Part shown: piece by piece, positions 44,709 through 52,737 of the stretch | Numbering within the stretch: position 1 is the stretch's first letter | How the letters are laid out: each line of letters begins with the position of its first letter | Origin: a candidate division LCP-89 bacterium B3_LCP | GTDB taxonomy: Bacteria > Electryoneota > B3-LCP | Reading direction: 5' to 3' | NCBI GenBank assembly: GCA_005223185.1 | Contig: NJBN01000004.1 | Location: forward strand, 62,001-126,000 | Length of the DNA stretch: 64,000 bases | Notes under the pieces: model-generated | What the model was told of the DNA's origin: nothing | Database searches by the model: none | Seen by the model: only the letters and a program-made list of their open reading frames with translations | Program-made: the position numbers and the translations under genes

Positions 44709-44758
44709 CCGGCCTGTCACGCCGGAGGTCGCGGGTTCGAGTCCCGTCGGCCCCGCAA
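44709..44758 (+). repeat. attR: 50-bp copy of the tRNA-Asp 3' end
   Basis: Identical to 11072-11121. It covers the anticodon arm to three bases past the discriminator; the D-arm and 5' acceptor strand are missing, so it is not a functional tRNA. This is the original 3' end of the chromosomal tRNA-Asp before insertion. Confidence 0.9.
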
Positions 44759-44788
44759 AGAGGCTTATCCTTTGGGTACAGCCTCTTT
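44757..44788 (+). terminator. Probable original terminator of tRNA-Asp
   Basis: AAAGAGGCT (44757-44765) pairs with AGCCTCTTT (44780-44788), immediately after the displaced tRNA end and 20 bases before the GIY-YIG gene. Confidence 0.6.
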
Positions 44789-44807
44789 CTGTATAGGGAT
44801 CAAAACT

Positions 44808-45074
44808 ATGCCCTACTGGACATATGTGTTGAAGAGTAAATCGGATGGTAAACTCTATATTGGGTCAACCGCGGATTTGGAAAGACGATTAGAAAGACAC
44901 AATTCGGGCCGGGTTACAAGCACAAAGGGTGGTGTACCTTGGGATATCATAGGTCATTTCGAGCATAAGGATAGAGCGCAAGCGGTTCGAATGGAAAAGA
45001 AATTGAAGAGTTGGAAAAATCCCAGTAAAGTAATCGCATTTTTAATAGAGATAGGAAAAAGCAAAGAAGATTAG
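44808..45074 (+). CDS. Small GIY-YIG nuclease-domain protein
   Basis: 88 residues from the ATG at 44808. GIY-YIG core: TYVL (Y6) and LYIGS (Y18), the Arg helix ERRLERHN (R27, R30) and the metal-binding Glu in RMEKKLKSW (E63). It is the single-domain UvrC N-terminal/YhbQ-like type, a DNA endonuclease fold; natural target unknown. The stop TAG is formed by the first bases of the following tRNA-like copy, so gene and tRNA sequence abut without a gap. It lies just after the displaced tRNA-Asp end. The position suggests a tRNA-linked mobile nuclease. Confidence 0.85.
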   Translation: MPYWTYVLKSKSDGKLYIGSTADLERRLERHNSGRVTSTKGGVPWDIIGHFEHKDRAQAVRMEKKLKSWKNPSKVIAFLIEIGKSKED

Positions 45075-45140
45075 TTCAATTTGGTTAGAATGTCCCGACA
45101 AGTCGGGAAGGTCGCGGGTTCGAGTCCCGTCGGCCCCGCA
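45072..45140 (+). pseudogene. tRNA-Asp-like copy, lacking 5' acceptor strand, altered anticodon arm
   Basis: 45072-45092 equals tRNA-Asp positions 8 onward (11051-11071), and 45109-45141 equals its variable loop to 3' end (11089-11121). The seven 5' acceptor bases are missing, and the anticodon arm is replaced by TCCCGACAAGTCGGGA, a 6-bp hairpin with a 4-base loop, so no anticodon can be presented. It is therefore not a working tRNA. Confidence 0.85.
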
Positions 45141-45165
45141 AATCCCCAGTTCGCTGGGGATTTTT
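45141..45165 (+). terminator. Intrinsic terminator after the tRNA-like copy
   Basis: AATCCCCAG (45141-45149), loop TTCG, CTGGGGATT (45154-45162), then T through 45165. A textbook stable-loop terminator. Confidence 0.82.
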
Positions 45166-45182
45166 GTTCAGGTGTTTTAATT

Positions 45183-45305
45183 ATGCCTTATTGGACATAC
45201 ATGTTGAGAAGTGAATTGGATGGTAAGCTCTATATGGGTCAATATGTGACAGGTTCGGCAGACAAATTGTGGCGGTCAATTTTGTCCGACAGTTTTGTAC
45301 AATGA
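45183..45305 (+). pseudogene. Truncated second GIY-YIG gene
   Basis: From the ATG at 45183, MPYWTYMLRSELDGKLYMG matches the first 19 residues of the intact GIY-YIG protein at 44808 (MPYWTYVLKSKSDGKLYIG). Then the sequence changes to unrelated GQYVTGSADKLW and stops at 45305. The catalytic Arg and Glu are lost. It is the remnant of a second [tRNA + GIY-YIG] unit. Confidence 0.82.
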
Positions 45306-45363
45306 TTCCTGCTGGATTTAGAGGGGTTTTTAAAGTCAGCGACAATATTGACGTTAAAGTGAG

Positions 45364-45549
45364 ATGGCGGTAAATGGCATGATGCGGCAGAACGGATCGC
45401 TGCTAGCGCTGGAAGTGGTCTGGGACCTGGGCGATGTAGCCCTCTCGCTGATGAGCTTCCCCAATCTCTTAGCACTTCTAATCTTAGCAGCCAAGGTCGC
45501 CTCCTGGCAGAGGAATTACTTTTCCAGGGAACATAGGAAGTTCAAGTAG
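45364..45549 (+). pseudogene. C-terminal remnant of an alanine:cation symporter (AGCS family)
   Basis: The frame ends LEVVWDLGDVALSLMSFPNLLALLILAAKVASWQRNYFSREHRKFK. VWDLGD...L.SFPNLLALL matches the last transmembrane segment and tail of AGCS sodium:alanine symporters, which normally have over 400 residues. Only about 45 residues remain (from roughly 45,409), with no upstream part in this window. It is a gene-end scar. Confidence 0.65.
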
Positions 45550-45700
45550 GGGTTCCTACGCTACATGATCACCCGATTAAAATTCGGACGCTCATATTAT
45601 AGATTCAAGTCTCTGAAGAGACTGAGTTTATTTTTGCTTATTGGCTTCAGCCAATTCGTACTTAAAAAATTGAGCACTGGAACTTTAGTCCAGTGCAAAC

Positions 45701-45748
45701 ACCTGGCAGAAGGACTATTTTTCGAGGGAGCATAGGAGGTTTAGGTAG
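45701..45748 (+). pseudogene. Second copy of the symporter C-terminal scar
   Basis: TWQKDYFSREHRRFR-stop here parallels SWQRNYFSREHRKFK-stop at 45,505-45,549. Upstream sequence is unrelated and includes a hairpin CACTGGA/TCCAGTG (about 45,675-45,697). Two independent tails of the same gene family side by side indicate past duplication and deletion. Confidence 0.5.
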
Positions 45749-45830
45749 GAGATACCAATTGGGGCTGATTGGAATCAAAAAGATAAATACGAGTTTTTAA
45801 AAGAAACTGTTAACAAATTATGAGGTAATA

Positions 45831-47105
45831 ATGGAATTATCTGTGTTTAACAACTCCAAATTAAGTGACCATGAGGTGAGGTTATTCCCAAGTATTTATA
45901 TCAGAGGTGAGAAAGAACCCGAGATGCGCGCAACTGCGGCTTTACTAGCCATGGTAAGGGCAGTATCAGAATTCGGTGGGATAATCATTAAGCAAACGGG
46001 CGGGCCAGGTGGCAAAGCTAAGAACGTTGAATGTTTAACAGAGGTAAGTTTTCTTCCCGACTTCCCCGAGGATAATGACCCTGCACGACCGGATGGTATA
46101 ATTCGTAGGAAGTATGGAAAGAAGATTTGGACTGCTTTTGTGGAAGTCAAAGTCGGAAAATCAGAAATTGACAAAATGCAGGTGAATAAATATTTAAAGT
46201 GGGCTAACTCACTTGATTTCGATGCTTTGATTACTATCAGTAACCAAATTACACGACCTAACGGAGATCCTCCTTATAATTATAATAGAAGAATTAAAAA
46301 GGTCAAAGTAAAACATTTCTCCTGGGAAAAAATACATTCTATTGTGCAAAATCTATGCGGAATCGAACAAAATATCGAGGATCTTGATCAGAAATGGATG
46401 CTTGAACAGTTCGATAAATACCTTGCTGATGATAACTCAAGAATAATTGCGCCACCCTCTTTTGGTAAGCACTGGCATTCCGTATTGAAGAATGCAAAAC
46501 AAGGAACGCTCAGAACACATAAGAATCAAATACAGGATGTCATCCAATACTGGTTCGCATTCCTTCGAGTGGCAAGTTTTAAAATCGGTGCAAAAATGGG
46601 GCAAGATGTTCGTATCCGAATCCCGAGAAAATATAAGACCGATTCCACCGGGTTCATAAATGAGAGTTGTAATAAGGCAATCGATACAGGTTATCTTATA
46701 GGTGAACTAATATTTCCAGGAATGAAGGATATTAAAATAAGTGTCAATTTGCGCAGCACAACACTACATTTGTCTCATGAAGTCCTTGCACCACAAGACG
46801 GCAGAAGAGATAGACGTGTAAGATGGATAATACGAGAATTAAAGAAACAGGGGAAGATCCCTAAGAGTATTCGAATAAAAATTGACTGGAAGCAGAGGGG
46901 ATTGATTACTTGTGAAGACTACGAGAATTTGACTGAAGGGATTAATCCCCTCCTTAGAGGGGAGGGTAATATGCAAGTTAGTAAGGATGTTATGCCTAAG
47001 TATTTCATAATTGAATATGAGAAACCACTTACTGCAATACGTGGAAAGGGTAGTATCGAGGAGCTTAGAGGAGTTCAGAAGGATTTGGAAGATTTTACCG
47101 TTTAG
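45831..47105 (+). CDS. PD-(D/E)XK nuclease-like protein of unknown role
   Basis: 424 residues with a GAGGTAAT site. Residues 80-135 hold ARPDGIIRRKYGKKIWTAFVEVKVGKSEIDKMQVNKYL, with D88 and E105-x-K107 fitting a PD-(D/E)XK nuclease core, followed by FDALITISNQ. The C-terminal 200 residues are beta-rich (DVRIRIPRK, GYLIGELIFPG, TTLHLSHEVL) and not recognised. I recall similar proteins in actinobacteria annotated as stress-response proteins, but no function is established. It stands alone, directly outside the island. A role in nucleic-acid processing or defence is inference. Confidence 0.68.
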   Translation: MELSVFNNSKLSDHEVRLFPSIYIRGEKEPEMRATAALLAMVRAVSEFGGIIIKQTGGPGGKAKNVECLTEVSFLPDFPEDNDPARPDGIIRRKYGKKIWTAFVEVKVGKSEIDKMQVNKYLKWANSLDFDALITISNQITRPNGDPPYNYNRRIKKVKVKHFSWEKIHSIVQNLCGIEQNIEDLDQKWMLEQFDKYLADDNSRIIAPPSFGKHWHSVLKNAKQGTLRTHKNQIQDVIQYWFAFLRVASFKIGAKMGQDVRIRIPRKYKTDSTGFINESCNKAIDTGYLIGELIFPGMKDIKISVNLRSTTLHLSHEVLAPQDGRRDRRVRWIIRELKKQGKIPKSIRIKIDWKQRGLITCEDYENLTEGINPLLRGEGNMQVSKDVMPKYFIIEYEKPLTAIRGKGSIEELRGVQKDLEDFTV

Positions 47106-47583
47106 TACAGCCCATCGATCGTCCAATTGTTAGACCATATAGTCTTCCACTGGAAGACAATCAGGAATAATGAAATTCGCTCTGGTGGTGTCTTTTCCGC
47201 TTTAAAGACCGTTGTATTTGCGTCAGGTCTCCGCTTCGCTAAGGACCTGACGCAACTGAAAAGAGTAGGAATTGTCATTCCGGACAAGTCCACTTTTTAG
47301 GACTTGATCCGGAATCCAGTGATAAAGGTAAGGACAACAGAAGAAATCAGAATACAATCCAGCATTTGTTCTACACTCATACACTGGACTCCCGCTTTCG
47401 CGGGAGTGACAGAAAGTACAATCACCACTTCAGCCCTCTTCAGGGGGTTTTTACTATCCGTAGGCCGGTGCTTTAGCGCCTGCTTACCACATGTCACACC
47501 ACTTAGGGGTCCTTACGCCCTGTCCCGGCCACGCGTTTTATTATGCCCTGACACATATATGCTTTGTTATATGCGGTGTTGCA
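47106..47583. repeat. Gap with dispersed palindromic (REP-like) elements
   Basis: No gene. Perfect hairpins: TTGCGTCAGGTC (47218-47229) with GACCTGACGCAA (47244-47255); ATTCCGGA (47277-47284) with a TCCGGAAT arm (47308-47315); ACTCCCGC (47387-47394) with GCGGGAGT (47399-47406). The middle and last are of the common 'CATTCCGG...GGAATCCAG' and 'CTCCCGCTTTCGCGGGAG' intergenic repeat types. A related copy lies near 62,039-62,087. Confidence 0.55.
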
Positions 47584-50500
47584 TTATTCTTTTATTACCA
47601 ATACTTCCTCCCTGCTGGTAAACCAACCATACAAGGCTGGAATGATCAACAATGTAAGCGCCGTCGAGGTGATCAGACCACCAATCACTACTGCCGCCAG
47701 AGGTCTTTGTACTTCCGAACCAATACCACGTGAGAGCAGTAAAGGGGCTAATCCCAACATTGTCGTCAACGCCGTCATTAACACCGGCCTTACCCGCAGC
47801 ATAGCACCGTTTATCACCACTTTCCTGATGGGCATTCCTTGCTTTCGCAGGTCATTAAAGTAGCTAACCATTACAACTCCGTTCTGCACAGCTACACCAA
47901 ATAAGGCTATAAATCCAACAGCAGCGGGAACAGACAGGTATTGTCCTGATACAAACAGTCCTAAAATTCCGCCAATCAGGGCAAACGGAATGTTCAGGTA
48001 AATTAGCACTGCTTGCCTGATTGAATTAAACGCCGAGAAAAGCAGCACGAAAATGAAAAACATCGTCATGGGAACGATGATCGCCAGACGCGCCATAGCT
48101 CTCTGCTGATTCTCGAACTGACCTCCATATTCGATAAAGTATCCGGGCGGTAAATCCAACTTTTTACTGATATTATCTTTGATTTCATCAACGATACTAC
48201 CTAAATCCCGTCCTTCAACATTTGCTTGAATTACAATCCGCCTCTGGTTTTTCTCCCGGTTTACCTGAATTGGACCAATGACTTCCTTTATTTCAGCTAC
48301 GTCTGCGAGGGGGATCAGACTGCCGTTTGGCGAATGAATCCTGAGATTGCCAATCGCTTCGACGTCATTCCGGTATTGTTCATCGAAGCGCACAAGAATG
48401 CCAAATCGCCGAGTTCCCTGGAACACCTGCCCGATGACTTCACCACCAATGCCGAGTTCAACAACTTCCAGGACTTCATCGACTCCAATACCATACCGAG
48501 CCGCCCGATCGACGTCCACATCGACCTGTACTTGCGGTTGTCCGAATGATTGTTCTAAAGATAAATCGGCAATACCCGAGATCTCTCCCATTATGCTCTT
48601 TATCTCTTCCCCCTTCTGACGAAGGGTAGTTAAATCTTCTCCATATAATTTGACAGCCAATTCGGCTTTCACACCGGACAACAACTCATCGAATAGATTT
48701 TGAATCGGCTGAGCTACCGTGAGCTGAATTCCCGGGTAAGATTCCAGTTCCTGGCGTATTTCATCTATCAGATCCTGTTTGCTGCGGCCGCGCTGCCATT
48801 CATTGTAAGGCTTCAATCCGATCATGATCTCGGCAGTGTTGACCGGGTGGGGGTGTGATCCGGCTTCCGGTCTGCCGATGCGGATTACGACATAGGTTAT
48901 TTCTGATTGTTTCTCCAATTTCTTTTGGGATAATTGCATGATCCTCGTCATCTCTACAAGGGAGGTCGAAGGGGCGCCAACCACCTGTACCTGGATCGAT
49001 CCTTCTTCGAGCGTAGGCACGAATTCTGTCCCTAAAAACGGAACTAACGCCAGACTGATGAGCAACGCTACCACTGCGATCCCGATCACAACTAAGCGTC
49101 GCTTCAGTGCCCAATTGAGAATCGGTCGGTAAACTTTTTTGATCATGCGAACGAGAAGGCTCTCCTTCTCTGAAATTTTGCCACGAAAAATCAGCGTCGC
49201 TAACATCGGGATGAGTGTAAATGTAAAAATGAGCGAACCGACTAACCCGAAGGTAATGCTAAAAGCCATGGGACTGAACATTTTACCTTCGACGCCCTGC
49301 AGCGTGAACAGCGGCAGGAAAACCACAATGATGATAACGATCGCGAAGGCGATCGGTCGCGCTACTTCTGTGGCGGCTGTGCGGACTACTTCGGTTAATG
49401 GCTTTTGCCCTTTAGATTCCGACAGATGCCGCCAGATGTTTTCAACCATCACGACAGCACCATCCACCATCATTCCAATGGCGATGGCGAGACCGCCCAA
49501 CGACATAAGGTTTGCGGAGATTCCTGAATATTTCATCATCAATACCGCCACCAGCATTGCCATTGGCAGCGATAACGTGACCACCAGAGCACTTCGTACG
49601 TCCCCCAGGAACAGAAACAGCACGATGATGACCAGGATGACTCCTCCCAGAAGCGCATTTTTGACGGTACTCGTTGCTTCAGCTACCAATTCAGCCTGGT
49701 CATAATATGGAACTAACTGCACCCCTTGCGGAAGTGATGTTTGAATTTCGCTTACTTTCACGTAAAGATCATCTATCACTTTGCTGGTATTTTCACCATA
49801 AAGTTTAATCACTAATCCAGCTACGACTTCACCGACACCGTTCTTAAGCACCACACCACGCCGAATTTCCGGTCCGATTTCAACCCGAGCTAAATCTCCG
49901 AGATGAACGACCGTACCATGATGCTCTTTTACTTTGATCTGGGCCAGTTGATCGGCATCTTCAATCAAGCCTAATCCGCGTACCAGGTATTCTTCTCGAC
50001 CCCTCACGATGAACTGTCCGCCAACGTTTTTGTTATTCATCTCGATTGCTTCAACCACATCGTCAAGTGCGAGGTCATAGGCTATTAATTGAAAGGGGTC
50101 GATATGGACTTGAAACTGGAGCACATTTCCGCCCATAGAGAGCACGTCTGTTACACCGGAAACTGTCTTAAGCTGATATTTAATGACCCAATCATTCAGG
50201 GTACGGAGATAGATATCGTTAGGTAAACCGCCGGTATCTGCAGTGCTATCGGCGGTAAGGTAGTACATAAAGACCTGCCCGAGTCCGGTTGAAATCGGTC
50301 CTAAACCGGGCGGTTCGTGCATTTCCGGGAGATCGGCGATAGCAGCATTCAATCTCTCAGCCACTATCTGGCGTGCGAAGTATATATCGGTTCCATCCTT
50401 GAAGTAGATATAGATCACGGACATGCCAAAAGCTGATGTGGAACGGATATCGGTTACTCCAGGCAGCCCGCTCATGGCAGCTTCAATGGGGAAAGTAATC

Positions 50501-50691
50501 AACCGCTCCACCTCTTCTGGAACCATACCGTGTGCTTCGGCGAAGATGGGAACCATTACTGGCGAGATGTCCGGAAAAGCATCGACAGGGAGTTGTCGAT
50601 ATGACCATAATCCAACTCCAATCACCACGATAGAGAACAAACCAAGCAGCAGCCTCTGTGACAGAGAAAAGTCAATTATTTTGGAAAGCAT
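47584..50691 (-). CDS. czcA: Heavy-metal RND efflux pump, inner membrane (CzcA type)
   Basis: 1035 residues, preceded by AGGAGTTTAG. Typical HME-RND: first TM helix LLLGLFSIVVIGVGLWSYRQLPVDAFPDISP, two periplasmic loops, and two sets of helices, with the conserved Asp in TM4 (GMMVDGAVVMVENIWRHL) used for proton relay. The second-loop block IQNLFDELLSGVKAELAVKLYGEDL is of the CzcA/CnrA kind, without the IDMLSTG methionine block of copper/silver pumps. So export of Zn, Co, Cd or Ni is likelier. It works with the adaptor and TolC protein encoded just upstream. Confidence 0.92.
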   Translation of the reverse strand: MLSKIIDFSLSQRLLLGLFSIVVIGVGLWSYRQLPVDAFPDISPVMVPIFAEAHGMVPEEVERLITFPIEAAMSGLPGVTDIRSTSAFGMSVIYIYFKDGTDIYFARQIVAERLNAAIADLPEMHEPPGLGPISTGLGQVFMYYLTADSTADTGGLPNDIYLRTLNDWVIKYQLKTVSGVTDVLSMGGNVLQFQVHIDPFQLIAYDLALDDVVEAIEMNNKNVGGQFIVRGREEYLVRGLGLIEDADQLAQIKVKEHHGTVVHLGDLARVEIGPEIRRGVVLKNGVGEVVAGLVIKLYGENTSKVIDDLYVKVSEIQTSLPQGVQLVPYYDQAELVAEATSTVKNALLGGVILVIIVLFLFLGDVRSALVVTLSLPMAMLVAVLMMKYSGISANLMSLGGLAIAIGMMVDGAVVMVENIWRHLSESKGQKPLTEVVRTAATEVARPIAFAIVIIIVVFLPLFTLQGVEGKMFSPMAFSITFGLVGSLIFTFTLIPMLATLIFRGKISEKESLLVRMIKKVYRPILNWALKRRLVVIGIAVVALLISLALVPFLGTEFVPTLEEGSIQVQVVGAPSTSLVEMTRIMQLSQKKLEKQSEITYVVIRIGRPEAGSHPHPVNTAEIMIGLKPYNEWQRGRSKQDLIDEIRQELESYPGIQLTVAQPIQNLFDELLSGVKAELAVKLYGEDLTTLRQKGEEIKSIMGEISGIADLSLEQSFGQPQVQVDVDVDRAARYGIGVDEVLEVVELGIGGEVIGQVFQGTRRFGILVRFDEQYRNDVEAIGNLRIHSPNGSLIPLADVAEIKEVIGPIQVNREKNQRRIVIQANVEGRDLGSIVDEIKDNISKKLDLPPGYFIEYGGQFENQQRAMARLAIIVPMTMFFIFVLLFSAFNSIRQAVLIYLNIPFALIGGILGLFVSGQYLSVPAAVGFIALFGVAVQNGVVMVSYFNDLRKQGMPIRKVVINGAMLRVRPVLMTALTTMLGLAPLLLSRGIGSEVQRPLAAVVIGGLITSTALTLLIIPALYGWFTSREEVLVIKE

Positions 50692-50701
50692 CTAAACTCC
50701 T

Positions 50702-51955
50702 CTAATGATTATGTCCATGACCGAACTGACCCTTCAACCCTTCAGACCGGATAGCAAAGGCGCCCCGCGTTACGATCTGTTCACCCATTGCCAGACCTTC
50801 AACTATCTCGATCCATCCACCCATCCTGTGCCCGGTTGTCACCTCTTTTAAGGCGAATTCGCCATTTCCTACCTGTATATATACTGCGTAATCTCCATGC
50901 TCGTCTTGAAAGATGGCTTCTATTGGAACCGCCAGGCTTGGGATATTTCCGTTATTCTTGGCAACGTTCACTGTAACGAATCCACCTGGCAGCAGCCGTT
51001 CCCTGGGATTATCGATTCGGGCAAAGGCAACAACTGTGCGTGTTTCGGCGTTCAATTGACCACCCACGCGTTCCACCTCCCCGGTAATTTCTTTTTCATG
51101 TCCATTTCGTGAAGTAACCGTAACGATCATACCGGTCTCAATATCAGATATATCCTGTTCCGGTATTCCAAAGCGCACCCAGAGGCGATCGTGATTTACA
51201 ACATAAAAAAGGTCTCCTTCAGGATCTACCCGCATGCCGATTCGCGCCTTACGGTCCACGACTGTCCCCTCGATGGGACTGCGAAGAACTACATTTCCAC
51301 CAGTGTGATAGCTCATCTCGAGTGACATTATATCTTCATCATTAAAACCGATGGCATAAAGCGCTCTTTCAGCGGCGTCCAGGGTCGTTTGACCGGCTTT
51401 AATCTGGGCTTCTAATTCAAGCTGCTCTTTCTTAGAACCGATGCCCTCAGCGACCAGAACTTCATGACGTTCAAGGTCGCCCTTGATATATTCAAACTCA
51501 GCCAAAGCTGTGATATATTCTGCTGCCGCTTCGCCGATCTCAGGAGATTCAATGGAACACAATGGCTGACCGATTTTAACGAGATCGCCGATTTCCGCAT
51601 GGATTTCCTTGACCCGACCTTCAATAAGGCTTCCAACAAATCCTTCGCCCGTCGGGCGCGGTTCGACAACGCCAGGTAGCTGCAATGTGCTCTGCATCGG
51701 ACGAGCCGTTAAAGCGGTAACTTCAATCTCAGCTTCTTTCATCGCTTCGGAGGTTAAATGGATGACCCCCTCCTCTTCGACATGGTCAAGCCCTTCGTGT
51801 TCATCAACAAAGGTTTGATCAACCTCAATTGCATTATCGTGGTCATGATCGGTATGTTCCTGTGCTTGTGAACGATGCATACCTATAGTGTAGAGGAATA
51901 CCACGAGCAATATAAGTGGTACCGCCAGTATGATTCCTTTTTTACTTCTCTTCAT
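50702..51955 (-). CDS. czcB: RND efflux periplasmic adaptor (CzcB type)
   Basis: 417 residues with an N-terminal membrane anchor (KKGIILAVPLILLVVFLYTIG), then a His/Asp-rich stretch (EHTDHDHDN) and the membrane-fusion order: barrel-sandwich hybrid start LPGVVEPRPTGEGFVGSLIEGRVKEIHAEIGDLVKIGQPLCSIESPE, helical hairpin, second lipoyl half NVVLRSPIEGTVVDRKARIGMRV, beta-barrel and membrane-proximal domain. It ends GHGHNH, another possible metal ligand. It links CzcA to the outer-membrane channel. Ten bases separate it from czcA. Confidence 0.9.
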   Translation of the reverse strand: MKRSKKGIILAVPLILLVVFLYTIGMHRSQAQEHTDHDHDNAIEVDQTFVDEHEGLDHVEEEGVIHLTSEAMKEAEIEVTALTARPMQSTLQLPGVVEPRPTGEGFVGSLIEGRVKEIHAEIGDLVKIGQPLCSIESPEIGEAAAEYITALAEFEYIKGDLERHEVLVAEGIGSKKEQLELEAQIKAGQTTLDAAERALYAIGFNDEDIMSLEMSYHTGGNVVLRSPIEGTVVDRKARIGMRVDPEGDLFYVVNHDRLWVRFGIPEQDISDIETGMIVTVTSRNGHEKEITGEVERVGGQLNAETRTVVAFARIDNPRERLLPGGFVTVNVAKNNGNIPSLAVPIEAIFQDEHGDYAVYIQVGNGEFALKEVTTGHRMGGWIEIVEGLAMGEQIVTRGAFAIRSEGLKGQFGHGHNH

Positions 51956-52050
51956 GACATTAACCTTTTTATATTTCTGTGTTTATACTCTCTTTTATCC
52001 AACTGATGTGAAATCCATTAAGAGATAATTAATGAGATATAATTCTCTGT

Positions 52051-52719
52051 CTATTCTTTCTCCAAAGCTATATTTACAGTTAAAGAAGCTGCTGGCGAAC
52101 TGCTCTCTATCAGTAGAAGTGATACCGTTAGCCAATCAAGAGGAATCCAGGATAGGCCTTCATGGAAATTTCGCCCGTCATAGTTTGCAAAGATGCTATA
52201 TTTCTCAAAGAAGCTTGTTGTTACTCCCGCCAAACCAAAGATTTCTTCAAAATCCGGTACGAGCGTTGCCACTCCGCCGCTCATTTGAAGGGCGAAGTTT
52301 TGTGAAAATTCCCATGACTTTGATGCCTGAAGGTACACGGACTGATCACTCCCACCTATCTGCACACTACCTGTACCTATGATAATGCCAGGCTGCCAAT
52401 TTGACTCATCTTCTTTAATTGGTTGGGTTCGAACACTCCAGAGCAGTTTCTCAGTATCGACAGCATAGCCCACTCCGGCATCAATCCATTCAAATAGCCC
52501 GTACCGTACGTTAAAAACCGCCGTTTCCTCTTCAGCATCCGGGATAGCTAATCCTGATGCACTTACAGAGTTAGGAGCCAGTAACGCACCTCCGCTGTTT
52601 CCCGAACAGACCGGGCAAGAAGGTCCGCATTCTTGCGCCTGTGTCACGTCGATCATGAACATTGTTAAAAGAAGTATGAGTGGTGCTGCAAATAAAGATT
52701 TTTTTCTGTACATTCTCAT
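52051..52719 (-). CDS. Exported beta-rich protein within the czc operon
   Basis: 222 residues with AAGGTGA upstream and a signal peptide (LFAAPLILLLTMFMIDVTQAQ/E). Right after cleavage is CGPSCPVCSG, three Cys that could bind metal. The rest is alternating beta strands (FNVRYGLFEWIDAGVGYAV, VYLQASKSWEF, FANYDGRNFHEGLSW), resembling small outer-membrane barrel proteins of the YjbH kind. It lies between the TolC and adaptor genes, so it is probably co-expressed. I do not know its function; a metal-sensing or accessory outer-membrane role would suit. Confidence 0.7.
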   Translation of the reverse strand: MRMYRKKSLFAAPLILLLTMFMIDVTQAQECGPSCPVCSGNSGGALLAPNSVSASGLAIPDAEEETAVFNVRYGLFEWIDAGVGYAVDTEKLLWSVRTQPIKEDESNWQPGIIIGTGSVQIGGSDQSVYLQASKSWEFSQNFALQMSGGVATLVPDFEEIFGLAGVTTSFFEKYSIFANYDGRNFHEGLSWIPLDWLTVSLLLIESSSPAASLTVNIALEKE

Positions 52720-52737
52720 GTGATCACCTTCTATTTT

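Larger units (their letters stand above)
11122..44758. mobile_element. Integrative element in tRNA-Asp (~33.6 kb)
   Basis: Bounded by the 50-bp repeats, with a tyrosine integrase beginning its stop only 120 bases inside the left repeat. Left half: integrase, excisionase-type HTH proteins, primase-helicase, type I restriction-modification, ArdC fragment. Right half: secreted T9SS cargo and an ImmA/IrrE-PIN-beta-sce7726 cassette. No capsid, terminase, relaxase or conjugation gene is seen, so it is a non-conjugative island or satellite-like element mobilised by others, or a chimera in which chromosomal genes were trapped between two att sites. Confidence 0.82.

Noticed and set aside
45093-45108. 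TCCCGACAAGTCGGGA in the tRNA-like copy as a functional anticodon arm
   Set aside because: The loop has four bases, so no anticodon can be read; and the 5' acceptor strand is missing.
45081-45305. A 74-residue frame with GSSPVGPAN near its start
   Set aside because: Its first third is the translated T-arm and 3' end of the tRNA-like copy. Only the part from 45183 derives from a GIY-YIG gene, so it is listed as a truncated pseudogene.
47304-47621. 105-residue frame containing TPAFAGVT
   Set aside because: That peptide is the common false translation of a CTCCCGCTTTCGCGGGAGTGAC intergenic repeat, not a gene.
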